From Flavobacterium frigoritolerans (GTDB taxonomy: Bacteria; Bacteroidota; Bacteroidia; Flavobacteriales; Flavobacteriaceae), in NCBI RefSeq assembly GCF_025847275.1, contig NZ_JAOZEV010000006.1, forward strand, positions 1 to 64,000: 64,000 nt of DNA. Reading direction: 5' to 3'. Position numbers and translations under genes: made by a program. Positions 16,589-25,509 of the stretch are shown here, one piece after another. Positions within the stretch are counted from its first letter, which is position 1, and the number at the start of each line of letters is the position of its first letter. Below the pieces are notes generated by a model. That model was not told where the DNA came from. It saw nothing but the letters and a program-made list of their open reading frames with translations, and did not search any database.

Positions 16589-17077
16589 ATGGAAATGAAT
16601 TTCATAGCATTTTTTGCTTCAGCATTAACAACCCTTGTTACTGGTTTCATTTGGTACAACCCAAAAGTCTTTGGAACAATCTGGATGAGAGAAGCCAGAA
16701 TAACTCAAGATGATCTTAAGAAAGGAAACATGCTAAAAATTTTCGGATTAACTTATATCTTTTCCTTAATGATGACAATAATCGTTTCGGCATTAACAAT
16801 TCATCAATCGGGCGCATTAGGAATGATTGGAGGCCCTCCAATGCTAGAGAGTGCAAAACCATCTTTTGCTGCTTTCATGGCCGATTACGGAACTGCTTAC
16901 CGTACTTTTAAACATGGTTCGCTTCATGGATTCTTAACTGGGGTATTCTTTGCATTCCCAATGCTGGCAATTAATGGTTTATTTGAAAGAAAATCTTGGA
17001 AATATATTTTTGTACATGCTGGATACTGGATTCTTACCTTAACCATAATGGGCGGAATTATTTGTGCTTGGGCATAA
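16589..17077 (+). CDS. DUF1761 membrane protein, 162 aa
   Basis: A small integral-membrane protein matching DUF1761: the first helix with TTLVTGFIWYNPKVFGTIWM, then DDLKKGNMLKIFGLTYIFSL, a cytoplasmic stretch (about 88-105) with HGSLHGFLTGVFFAFPM, and a terminal helix around WILTLTIMGG. The family's function is not established. A perfect terminator follows its stop by 14 bases and the gene is monocistronic. Confidence 0.85.
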   Translation: MEMNFIAFFASALTTLVTGFIWYNPKVFGTIWMREARITQDDLKKGNMLKIFGLTYIFSLMMTIIVSALTIHQSGALGMIGGPPMLESAKPSFAAFMADYGTAYRTFKHGSLHGFLTGVFFAFPMLAINGLFERKSWKYIFVHAGYWILTLTIMGGIICAWA

Positions 17078-17090
17078 AATCGAAATATAA

Positions 17091-17133
17091 AAATCCGTTT
17101 GAAAAATAAAAAATCAAACGGATTTCTTTTTTT
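17091..17133 (+). terminator. Rho-independent terminator after the DUF1761 gene
   Basis: A 12-bp stem (AAATCCGTTTGA at 17091-17102 and TCAAACGGATTT at 17114-17125) followed by CTTTTTTT. Confidence 0.85.
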
Positions 17134-17214
17134 AAGTATACTGTAGCTAAATAAGCCATAAATTATAATATTCTATTATTATTAAGTAAATTTGAAAAAT
17201 ATAGTACTCCTACC

Positions 17215-18360
17215 TTGAATGCATCTTATTCCTTCCAGATTTACAACAATACTGCGTCACTTCCTATATCATGGAATGATTTGGCTAGCCATAATATTTT
17301 TTTATCCAAAAAATATCTAGAGGTATTAGAAAAATCGGCGCCAACCAATATGTTGTGTCATTATATCGGACTTTTTAAAGAGTCTGAATTAGTCGGTATT
17401 GCGCTCACACAATTTTTAGATTCTAATCAACTAGAATCATTTGGTGAACGTGATCAATGTGTAAAAACTTCGGTTCGAAATTTTGCCTTCAAAAAATTTG
17501 CTTCTCATGTTTTGTTTGTGGGCAATAATATGCTTACTGGACAGAACGCATTTTCATTCTCTGAAAAGATAAGCGAGCCTAAAGCGATTAAATTATTGCA
17601 TAAAGCTATTAATGCCCTAAAAAAAGATTTCAAATCAAAAGGCAAAAAAATTCACATTACGACTATCAAAGATTTTTCGACAAAAGAAATTGATATGCTC
17701 TCTACCGAATTTAAAAAAGGGTACACGTTTTCTATTCAGCCTAATATGATTTTTAAAATCAATGAAAGCTGGGAAACTGAAACCGATTATATTGATGCCT
17801 TATCCAAAAAATACCGTGACCAATACAAACGTACTCGCAAAAAAGCTTTGGGCATAGAGAAACGAAAAATGGATCTAAATGATATCATCACTTTTGAAGA
17901 TACGATTTATGATTTGTATTATCATGTTGCCAAAAATGCTCCATTCAACACTTTTTTCCTGGCAAAAAATCATTTTAGAGTTTTTAAAGAAACATTAAAA
18001 GAGAAGTTTCTTTTTTACGGCTATTTTATTGACGGAAAACTAATTGGTTTCAATACTTTAATCATGAATGGAACCGCAATGGACACTTATTTTTTAGGTT
18101 ACGACGAAAGCATTCAACGTGAAAAAATGCTGTACTTAAATATGCTTTATGATATGATAGCATTTTCTATAAACAAAGGTTTTAAAACCATCATTTTTGC
18201 AAGAACTGCTCTAGAAATAAAAAGTTCTGTGGGTGCAAAACCTGTAAAAATGTATGGGCTTATCACACATAGCAATGCTTTAATCAATCATAATATTGCC
18301 AAATTATTTAACTATCTAGAACCCAAAACCGATTGGCAGGAACGAAATCCGTTTAAATAA
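17215..18360 (+). CDS. GNAT/FemAB-like acyltransferase, 381 aa
   Basis: A two-domain protein of the GNAT superfamily, FemAB/peptidoglycan-bridge-type fold, probably cytoplasmic. The C-terminal half contains LSKKYRDQYKRTRKKALG near 200, DLYYHVAKNAPF, FYGYFIDGKLIGFNTLIMNG and a final beta-alpha unit, typical of GNAT domains. The only start consistent with the frame is TTG at 17215, directly after a TACCTTG promoter-like sequence. The substrate is not known. It is convergent with the lipid kinase gene. Confidence 0.7.
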   Translation: MNASYSFQIYNNTASLPISWNDLASHNIFLSKKYLEVLEKSAPTNMLCHYIGLFKESELVGIALTQFLDSNQLESFGERDQCVKTSVRNFAFKKFASHVLFVGNNMLTGQNAFSFSEKISEPKAIKLLHKAINALKKDFKSKGKKIHITTIKDFSTKEIDMLSTEFKKGYTFSIQPNMIFKINESWETETDYIDALSKKYRDQYKRTRKKALGIEKRKMDLNDIITFEDTIYDLYYHVAKNAPFNTFFLAKNHFRVFKETLKEKFLFYGYFIDGKLIGFNTLIMNGTAMDTYFLGYDESIQREKMLYLNMLYDMIAFSINKGFKTIIFARTALEIKSSVGAKPVKMYGLITHSNALINHNIAKLFNYLEPKTDWQERNPFK

Positions 18361-18404
18361 TCATATCCCATCTTTGACAAAATTTTGAACGTTACCAAAG
18401 GTTC

Positions 18405-19298
18405 TTAAGGAATGGCAATTTTCATTTGCTTATGCAAAATATGGATATCTAGTTCAGTTTCTGCTCCACAATATTCTCCATCGACTTGAAAACTAACTGG
18501 ATAATTTGTTTTCATTACCGCTCTATCTGTCGAAATAATAACAATATCCTCTGAATCAATAGGCATATTTCCTGTAATTATTTTTCCAAGAATTATTAAA
18601 TCGAGGTTTTTTAAAACTACCAATTCAAATTTACCGTCATTTACAGTACCATTTGGATTAATTACAACGCCTGTCCCATATTTTTGAGAATTAGCAATTA
18701 CAACCATCCGTGCTTCGTGTTCTACTGTTTGGTTATTTGCCGTAATAGCCACAACAAAAGGATCTCCTGACTCTTTTATAGTTGTGTAGGCCTGTGATGC
18801 ATAACCCCAAAATCCTCTTATATTACTTTCTTCATAGTTCTTAATTAAATCGGCATTCAGCCCAATATCACTTAAATGAATACTTTTTTTACCATTAATA
18901 GAAATCATATCCATTTCGATATAATTACTATGAAAAGCAATACTCAAATTTTCCTCAAGTGTTTTTGGCAAATTTAAATCAACCGATAAACCATTAGCTG
19001 ATCCTGCTGGTAATATACCAACAACAACATCATATTGCTCCATAGCTTCGGCAACCATCTTTACAGTTCCATCTCCGCCCGCAACAATAATACGAGCAGG
19101 CAAGTACTCTTTATGCAGCTCTCTTATTCGAGTAATATCATTCTTTCCTGTAGTTTCATAAACTTTTAAATTAATATGACAGGTTACCGCATAGGATTTT
19201 ACTGTTGTAATAAGCTCTGACTTATCCAAATCACCCGAAATAGGGTTTACAACAAATAAGATATTTCGTTTCAAAATTTTATCTTTATATTTATTCAA
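18405..19298 (-). CDS. Diacylglycerol/lipid kinase, YegS-like, 297 aa
   Basis: An ATP-dependent lipid kinase of the DAGK catalytic family. The ATP-binding motif VNPISGDL is near residue 17, the glycine-rich GGDGTVKMVAEAM near 75, and the substrate-site motif LPAGSANGLS near 96-105. C-terminal motifs (NPNGTVNDGKFELVV and FQVDGEYCGAETELDI) are the conserved closing part of YegS/DgkB proteins. It makes phosphatidic acid or phosphorylates a similar lipid. It is divergent from the App1 gene with only 37 bases between the two starts. Confidence 0.9.
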   Translation of the reverse strand: MNKYKDKILKRNILFVVNPISGDLDKSELITTVKSYAVTCHINLKVYETTGKNDITRIRELHKEYLPARIIVAGGDGTVKMVAEAMEQYDVVVGILPAGSANGLSVDLNLPKTLEENLSIAFHSNYIEMDMISINGKKSIHLSDIGLNADLIKNYEESNIRGFWGYASQAYTTIKESGDPFVVAITANNQTVEHEARMVVIANSQKYGTGVVINPNGTVNDGKFELVVLKNLDLIILGKIITGNMPIDSEDIVIISTDRAVMKTNYPVSFQVDGEYCGAETELDIHILHKQMKIAIP

Positions 19299-19335
19299 AA
19301 GTAATTACACTAGTTATTCCAAAAGTACACAATTA

Positions 19336-20304
19336 ATGAAACCTATTTTAAAATTATATCGCGGATATGCCAATGATCAGGAACTAATTGTCATGGGACA
19401 TATTTTTAAACCATCAACGGCTAATGATTATGATTTTCAAAAGAAAAATTTCAAAAATGCTACTTCTGTTCTTAAGCTTTTCCAGATAAAAACGATTCCC
19501 AATTACGATGTTTATTTAAAACATGGAGATCGACAAATTCATACCAAAACCCTTGATGATGGTTTTTTCAAATTTTGCATTCCTCTAAAACAAGAAACTG
19601 GTTTTGGATGGATGGATTATGAAGTTAGTATTACCCATAAAAGTGAAACAATAACATCTTCTGCATCTTTCATCAGACCTCATGAAGGAAATTTAGGAAT
19701 TATATCAGATATTGATGATACTTTCCTGATTTCGCATACAAAGAATTTTTTCAAAAAATTATACATTCTACTCTTTAGAAACGTAAATGATCGCAAAATA
19801 TTTGATGATGTTGTACCCCACTACCAAGCACTAAGTTCTGCTGGAAGAAACAATAAAAATGAAAAAAATGCTTTTTTCTACATTTCAAGCAGTGAATGGA
19901 ATTTGTATCGATTTATTATCCAGTTTACTAAAATACATGAATTACCAAGAGCTGTAATATTATTAAAGGATATTAAAACTGGAATATCCGACTTTTTTAT
20001 GAGTGGCAGAGGAAATCATGACCATAAGTTTGACAAAATTAAACATGTTCTGGAGTTTTATCCAAACCTTAAATATGTTTTACTAGGCGATGATTCTCAA
20101 CATGATCCAATATTATACGAAAGAATTTGCAAAATATTTCCTGTAACTGTGAAAGCAGTTTATATAAGACAAACCGGTAAACATAAAAAGGAAGCAACGG
20201 AAGCTATTATGAAAAATTTAGAGAACCTTGAAGTTTCTGTTTGCTATTTCAAACATAGCAGTGAAGCAATTGAACATTCTAAAAAGATTGGTATTATTGC
20301 CTGA
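19336..20304 (+). CDS. App1/DUF2183 phosphatidate phosphatase-like protein, 322 aa
   Basis: A predicted haloacid-dehalogenase-type lipid phosphatase. The Asp-x-Asp active-site motif is in GIISDIDDTFLIS (about residue 130), followed by FFKKLYILLF. FYISSSEWNLYRFI and YVLLGDDSQHDPILY supply the other HAD motifs, matching the App1 family (yeast phosphatidate phosphatase). The N-terminal 120 residues form a beta-rich domain found in bacterial members. It shares a 37-base divergent promoter region with a lipid kinase making the presumed substrate. Confidence 0.88.
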   Translation: MKPILKLYRGYANDQELIVMGHIFKPSTANDYDFQKKNFKNATSVLKLFQIKTIPNYDVYLKHGDRQIHTKTLDDGFFKFCIPLKQETGFGWMDYEVSITHKSETITSSASFIRPHEGNLGIISDIDDTFLISHTKNFFKKLYILLFRNVNDRKIFDDVVPHYQALSSAGRNNKNEKNAFFYISSSEWNLYRFIIQFTKIHELPRAVILLKDIKTGISDFFMSGRGNHDHKFDKIKHVLEFYPNLKYVLLGDDSQHDPILYERICKIFPVTVKAVYIRQTGKHKKEATEAIMKNLENLEVSVCYFKHSSEAIEHSKKIGIIA

Positions 20305-20398
20305 ATTATATGTTAGATGCAAGATGGCAGATATTACATATCAGATAAAAATACAAAGTAAAAAACTGAAAACTAAACCAACGAAAACCTAGAACAAA

Positions 20399-20471
20399 AA
20401 AAAACTGCATTTCTTGTTTTAAAAAAGTGACTTTAGATCCTCTTTTAATAACATTAGAAATGCAGTTTTTT
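20399..20471. terminator. Bidirectional terminator between App1 and ABC-F genes
   Basis: AAAACTGCATTTCT (20401-20414) pairs with AGAAATGCAGTTTT (20456-20469) around a 41-base loop, with A and T runs outside on both strands. It is placed to end both converging transcripts. Confidence 0.7.
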
Positions 20472-20501
20472 GTGAATACTTTTAGCCGAAGCTAAAACAA
20501 C

Positions 20502-22409
20502 TTACAAGTTATCTATTTCTTCCTGAACTACTTCCCATTCTGAAAGTAATTTATCTAATTCGGCTTTCTTTTTATTGTATGCCATAAAAAATGAAGCATC
20601 TTCAATATGCTTATCATAGTTTGAAGCTAACATTTTATCATCGTGCTGAATATCTTTTTCTAATTGTTTGATTTGACTTTCAACTTTACTCAAGCGATTC
20701 TGCAACGCTTTATTTTTCTTTTGGTCTTCGTATGAAGCTTTATTACTTTCTTTAGGAGCTCCTGCCTTTGTCGCATCTTTTTTCTCTACTTCACGCATGT
20801 TTTCTAAGTTGCGTTGTTCTAAGAAATAATTGATGTCTCCTAAATATTCTTTTATTTTTTGATCCTTAAATTCATATACCAAATTAGACATTCCCTGAAG
20901 AAAATCTCTATCGTGAGAAACAAGCAATAAAGTTCCTCCAAATTTTTGAAGCGCTGCTTTTAATACATTCTTAGATTTTATATCCAAGTGATTCGTAGGC
21001 TCATCCATCAACAAAACATTTATAGGTTGCAACAGCAACTTACATAATGCCAAACGGTTTCTTTCTCCTCCCGAAAGAACTTTTACCTTTTTTTCTACAT
21101 CATCTCCACGAAACAAAAATGATCCCAACATATCACGAACTTTTGATCGGTTGGTATCCATTGCAGCATCTTCCATTGTTTGCAACAATGTGATTTCTCC
21201 ATCTAAATATTCTGCTTGATTTTGGGCAAAATAACCCAACTGAACATTATGTCCTAATTTTATGCTTCCTTGGTATTCAAATTCATCAACAATCGCTTTG
21301 ATAAAAGTTGATTTTCCTTGTCCGTTCTGTCCCACAAAAGCAATTTTGCTTCCACGTTCTACTAACAGATTTATATCTTTAAGTATAACTTTATCTCCGT
21401 AAGCTTTTGTAACACTATCAGCTTCGACCACTACTCTACCCGGCTCTTTAGAAACTGGGAAAGAAATATTCATTACCGAATTATCATCTTCATCTACCTC
21501 AATACGTTCTACTTTATCTAATTTCTTGATAAGCGATTGCGCCATTGATGCTTTAGAAGCTTTGGCACGGAATTTCTCGATTAACTTTTCTGTTTCTTCA
21601 ATTTTCTTGGCTTGATTTTTTTGAGTAGCCAATTGTTTTTCACGAATTTCATGACGTAACAATAAGTATTCTGAATATGGTTTATTAAAATCATATGCTT
21701 TACCTAATGAAATTTCGATAGTTCTGTTGGTTACATTGTCCAAAAACATCTTATCGTGCGATACAATCACCACAACTCCTGGATAATTACGCAAGAAACT
21801 TTCTAACCAAATGATACTCTCAATATCCAAGTGATTCGTAGGCTCATCCAGTAACAAAATATCGTTAGACTGTAATAATAATTTTGCTAACTCAATACGC
21901 ATTCTCCACCCACCTGAAAAGGTTTCGGTTTGGTTATTAAAGACTTCTCTCTTAAAACCTAAACCTAAAAGAATTTTCTCTGTATCTCCAACATAATTAT
22001 ACCCTCCTAATAATTCGAAACGGTGTGTATAATCAGATAAATCTTCAATAATCTGGCTGTATTCTTCACTTTCATAATCGGTTCTGGTTACCAATTGATG
22101 ATTGATTTGCTCTAATTTTTTCTCTACAACTTTTATATCTGTAAAAGCTTCGTAGGCTTCTTCTAGTACTGTTCTTCCTTGTTCAAAATCGATATCCTGA
22201 CGCAGAAACCCCATTCGTACCTCTTTCTCTGTTGCAATTTGTCCTGAATCTGGTTTAAAATCGCCTGCAAGAATTTTTAGCATTGTTGATTTTCCAGCAC
22301 CATTTTTCCCTACAAGACCTACTCGATCTCCTGCACCTAAACGAAAAGTAACTTCCTCAAACAAATAAGATCCCCCAAACGAAACAGATAAATTATGTAT
22401 ATTAAGCAT
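20502..22409 (-). CDS. ABC-F family ATPase (Uup-like), 635 aa
   Basis: A soluble protein of two fused ATPase domains without membrane segments. Domain 1 has Walker A GLVGKNGAGKST (about 32-43), signature FSGGWRMRIELA and Walker B LLLDEPTNHLD. Domain 2 has FVGQNGQGKST (about 356), LSGGERNRLALC and LLMDEPTNHLD. The interdomain linker (about 230-310) has the charged helices of ABC-F, and the C-terminal 100 residues are a coiled coil (NKALQNRLSKVESQIKQLEK) like Uup. Such proteins bind ribosomes and act in translation or antibiotic protection; the exact role is not determinable. Confidence 0.93.
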   Translation of the reverse strand: MLNIHNLSVSFGGSYLFEEVTFRLGAGDRVGLVGKNGAGKSTMLKILAGDFKPDSGQIATEKEVRMGFLRQDIDFEQGRTVLEEAYEAFTDIKVVEKKLEQINHQLVTRTDYESEEYSQIIEDLSDYTHRFELLGGYNYVGDTEKILLGLGFKREVFNNQTETFSGGWRMRIELAKLLLQSNDILLLDEPTNHLDIESIIWLESFLRNYPGVVVIVSHDKMFLDNVTNRTIEISLGKAYDFNKPYSEYLLLRHEIREKQLATQKNQAKKIEETEKLIEKFRAKASKASMAQSLIKKLDKVERIEVDEDDNSVMNISFPVSKEPGRVVVEADSVTKAYGDKVILKDINLLVERGSKIAFVGQNGQGKSTFIKAIVDEFEYQGSIKLGHNVQLGYFAQNQAEYLDGEITLLQTMEDAAMDTNRSKVRDMLGSFLFRGDDVEKKVKVLSGGERNRLALCKLLLQPINVLLMDEPTNHLDIKSKNVLKAALQKFGGTLLLVSHDRDFLQGMSNLVYEFKDQKIKEYLGDINYFLEQRNLENMREVEKKDATKAGAPKESNKASYEDQKKNKALQNRLSKVESQIKQLEKDIQHDDKMLASNYDKHIEDASFFMAYNKKKAELDKLLSEWEVVQEEIDNL

Positions 22410-22870
22410 TTATTATTGTTATTTTATAACTAATTGATTGTGTAAATTAATATTTTCAAATTAATGAAAATCTAATTTTTTGTAGACATTAAAATACTTT
22501 TTCCTGAACAACTAAATGTTTTTCAAGCTTACCAAAGCTTTAATTTTACATTTAATTGACCCGTAATCCGTATTTTTGATTCTTGATTTTCTAAAACATA
22601 TAGCAATTTATATTGCGTTTTACTTATAATTTTAAAAATGCAAAGGTAGTGAAAAGGAATGTATTATACTATAAAGTTAAAAACCCTGTTTACAACATAC
22701 TTAGCCTCTCTTATTTATGCATTTTAGGATATTAAGAATCGAAAATTGTTAATATGATAATCAATGATTATCTTTGATCTAAATTCATCATTTTTTATTT
22801 AAAACAACTGTACTTCATAACTTCGGAATTGATACAGTATACTTTTACATATCACAAAAACTTACCCAAA
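22410..22870. other. Gene-free divergent spacer
   Basis: About 460 AT-rich bases between the divergent ABC-F and DUF983 genes. No open frame, hairpin or clear promoter stands out. The DUF983 frame is open up to a TTG at 22829, but the conserved start is at 22871. Confidence 0.5.
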
Positions 22871-23254
22871 ATGTTCAAAAAAGGATCTAAACTAAATAGT
22901 ATTTTAAAAGGCACTTGTCCTAAATGTCAAAACGAAAGTATGTACGAAGACAAGAACCCGTTACATTTAACTAAGGTTTTAAAAATGAATGAATCTTGTA
23001 GTCATTGCGGATTTGTATATCAAATTGAGCCTTCCTTTTTTTACGGAGCGATGTATGTGAGTTATGGTTTAAACGTTGCTTTAGGTATTGCAGCCTTTGT
23101 TATATCTTATGTTTTATTAAACTCAAGCATTGAAACTTCGTTTATAGCAATTGTAATAACTCTTATTCTATTATTTCCTTTTGTATTAAGATGGTCAAGA
23201 AACATTTACATTAATATGTTTGTTTCTTACGACCCAACTACTAACATAAAATAA
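22871..23254 (+). CDS. DUF983 zinc-ribbon membrane protein, 127 aa
   Basis: Matches DUF983: a zinc-ribbon with CPKCQ near residue 17 and CSHCGF near residue 42, the YGAMYVSYG segment, and two transmembrane helices at about 60-80 and 90-110, ending in a basic tail. I chose the ATG at 22871 (MFKKGSKLNSIL) instead of the upstream TTG at 22829 because family members start there and the 14-residue extension is not conserved. Function unknown; it is convergent with the oxidoreductase gene downstream. Confidence 0.85.
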   Translation: MFKKGSKLNSILKGTCPKCQNESMYEDKNPLHLTKVLKMNESCSHCGFVYQIEPSFFYGAMYVSYGLNVALGIAAFVISYVLLNSSIETSFIAIVITLILLFPFVLRWSRNIYINMFVSYDPTTNIK

Positions 23255-23320
23255 TTAGGTAATAACTAGAAAACTAAAATTCTGTATACAGTTCAGATAG
23301 CACAGTCGAACTTAGATAAT

Positions 23321-24373
23321 CTACTTATTCTTCTTTCTATAAAATCGTTGGATATTTATTTCATCATCCAAAGGCACTTCATTTTCAATATTTTCAAATA
23401 AAGCTTTTGCCATAGCTGGTCCAAGCATGACCCCACGTGTCCCTAGCCCGTTAAGGATATGAAGCGATTTATGCATATTATGTGTTCCTACCAATGGCCT
23501 TCTGTCTTTTACAGTTGGGCGAACTCCCGCAAAATGCGCTACGATTTCAAATTCGCAAGTAATAATTTCACGAATACGCTCTAAAAGTTCCTGTTTAGCT
23601 TCTTCAGTAGGCAAATCCGTTTTATCCTTCCAGTTGTACGTTGCCCCCACTTTAAACAAATCATTGCCTAAAGGCAATATAAATACACTTGTATTTACAA
23701 TTACATCTAAATTTAAGCCTACTGCTTTTATGATAAACAATTCTCCTTTTGTTCCATCCAAAGGCAAATCATTAAAAAATGGATTCTTATGCAATCCAAA
23801 CCCTTCTGCAAAAATGATATGACGTGCTCGGATGTTTTTATATTGTATACCTGAATCTAAAAACTCTATTTGATTATAATCAAACGATTCTTGCAGCAAC
23901 AAATTATTAGTAAGTAAATATTCACTATATTTTTCTAATAATAAAGCGGTATCAACATAACCTGTATGCAAAACTTCGCCATAATCATATGGAGAATCTA
24001 TACTATTGTATTTTTTAGAAATTAACTTAGTAGACAAAAATGGTGCTAAGTTTTTTTTATCTGAAGCACTAAACCAATTGTTTTGTTCTTCTATCGAAAA
24101 AAACTTTCTCAAGATTGGTAGTTGATAGTTAAATTTTGTAGCTAGTTTACTTTCTATAGCTACATAAAAGGAATCCATTAAAACAAGCTGTTCTTGTGCT
24201 TGCCATACTTCACTAAATCTTTTTAAAATTACTGGATTATACAATCCTCCTGCAATTTTTGAAGAGTTTTGTGATTTATCATCTACTACCAAAATAGATT
24301 TATTGTGCGACAATGCTTTTTCTGAAAAAGAAATCCCAGCCAAACCTGAGCCAATAATTAAATAGTCAATCAT
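23321..24373 (-). CDS. FAD-dependent oxidoreductase (DAO family), 350 aa
   Basis: A D-amino-acid-oxidase-type flavoenzyme. The N-terminal dinucleotide fold is IIGSGLAGISF (residues 6-16) with Asp/Asp ending the second strand (VVDD). The C-terminal FAD motif is FAGVRPTVKDRRPLVG and LHILNGLGTRGVMLGPAMAK. The middle region holds the substrate domain, and no transmembrane segment is seen. The substrate is unknown. It lies just after gldN (97 bases), separated by a strong terminator, so it is probably not co-transcribed with it. Confidence 0.87.
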   Translation of the reverse strand: MIDYLIIGSGLAGISFSEKALSHNKSILVVDDKSQNSSKIAGGLYNPVILKRFSEVWQAQEQLVLMDSFYVAIESKLATKFNYQLPILRKFFSIEEQNNWFSASDKKNLAPFLSTKLISKKYNSIDSPYDYGEVLHTGYVDTALLLEKYSEYLLTNNLLLQESFDYNQIEFLDSGIQYKNIRARHIIFAEGFGLHKNPFFNDLPLDGTKGELFIIKAVGLNLDVIVNTSVFILPLGNDLFKVGATYNWKDKTDLPTEEAKQELLERIREIITCEFEIVAHFAGVRPTVKDRRPLVGTHNMHKSLHILNGLGTRGVMLGPAMAKALFENIENEVPLDDEINIQRFYRKKNK

Positions 24374-24412
24374 TAAAAATAAATTAAACTGTTACAGCCA
24401 TCAAACTTAAAT

Positions 24413-24448
24413 AAAAAAAAACTCTTACCACGAATGGTAAGAGTTTAT
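24413..24448 (-). terminator. Terminator of the gldKLMN operon
   Basis: A perfect 12-bp stem (AAACTCTTACCA at 24419-24430 and TGGTAAGAGTTT at 24435-24446) around a CGAA tetraloop. On the minus strand it is followed by eight T residues, just past the gldN stop. Confidence 0.9.
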
Positions 24449-24469
24449 ATTAAAGAAGGAAATTATTTT

Positions 24470-25462
24470 TTAGTAATTCCACATATCTGATTCGAAATTT
24501 CTAATTTTCTCTTTCACTCTCTCAGATTCTAACAATTGATTCTGAGCATTATCCTTCATGTATTCTTCTATAGCTCTATCTCCATAAACATTTTCTTCTT
24601 TATAGATTGTACTATTAAAACGTCTAGAGTTTAAGATTTGATCAAAAGAAATTGGCATTGCAGAGTTCTTGTCATTAAAAGCTTTAGCTTCATGCAAGAC
24701 ATTTCTAGCATCTGGGAAGAATACCCAGAACAATTCGATATAATCTTTTTCTTCACTATTAATAGTGTAAACATCTGGAGTAACAGGACAAATTCCTAAT
24801 AGACGATACTTCAATTCACTTTGACGCTTGTCAAAATACCAATACCCTTTAATTTTATATTCTGTAACATCTTGAGCTGTTAAATCAGTTTTCAAGATAT
24901 ACTCAGAAGATATCGTTTTAGATGCAGGAACAGTTACTGTTTCACTTGTAGTTACTTTGTTCTTTCCTTTACCTGTTGTCTTCTTTTTTTCGATCGTTTG
25001 CATAACATACGCACCCGGATCTTGATTCAATTGCTCTCTACCTGCATCTGTTGTATCGATACGTGATAAAGAAGCCTGAATATCTTTCATAGACTTTTTG
25101 GTATTGAAATAACTATCAGTGTATACTTCAGTAATTTTACCATTTTTAATTGCCTTTGTCAAGACATCGTACATAGAACGTCTGTCTGAACCGATATTTG
25201 CTGTATCAATTGGAAAATATAGTGAGAAGTTGATTTTTTCGTTCAAATCAATGATTTCCCAAACCGTTTTTCCCATCAAAACATCTCTATCGTGTACGTA
25301 ACCATAAGCTAATGGTTTGTCATTATCTGAAATAAGTTGTGCTGGCGTTTTCAAACCAATTTCTGCAGGTGTTTTTGCATTAAGCAAATTCGACTGTGCA
25401 AATGTGGTATAACTCCCTGCAACAGAGATAATAGCTATTAAAAAATTTCTTACATTCATCAT
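24470..25462 (-). CDS. gldN: Gliding motility / type IX secretion protein GldN, 330 aa
   Basis: A periplasmic component of the T9SS, forming ring or tether structures with GldK in the outer envelope and binding the GldLM motor. A signal peptide occupies about residues 1-22 (cleavage near TFAQ). The mature protein has the GldN family features: DRDVLMGKTVWEIIDLNEKINFSLYFP near 60-85, then LGICPVTPDVYTINSEEKDYIELFWVFFPDARNVLH and a helical charged C-terminus. It is the last gene of gldK-gldL-gldM-gldN. Start chosen at the first of two Met codons. Confidence 0.95.
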   Translation of the reverse strand: MMNVRNFLIAIISVAGSYTTFAQSNLLNAKTPAEIGLKTPAQLISDNDKPLAYGYVHDRDVLMGKTVWEIIDLNEKINFSLYFPIDTANIGSDRRSMYDVLTKAIKNGKITEVYTDSYFNTKKSMKDIQASLSRIDTTDAGREQLNQDPGAYVMQTIEKKKTTGKGKNKVTTSETVTVPASKTISSEYILKTDLTAQDVTEYKIKGYWYFDKRQSELKYRLLGICPVTPDVYTINSEEKDYIELFWVFFPDARNVLHEAKAFNDKNSAMPISFDQILNSRRFNSTIYKEENVYGDRAIEEYMKDNAQNQLLESERVKEKIRNFESDMWNY

Positions 25463-25509
25463 GGTATCAGTATAAGATATTGAAGTAGTTTACTTTATAA
25501 TTCTACTTA

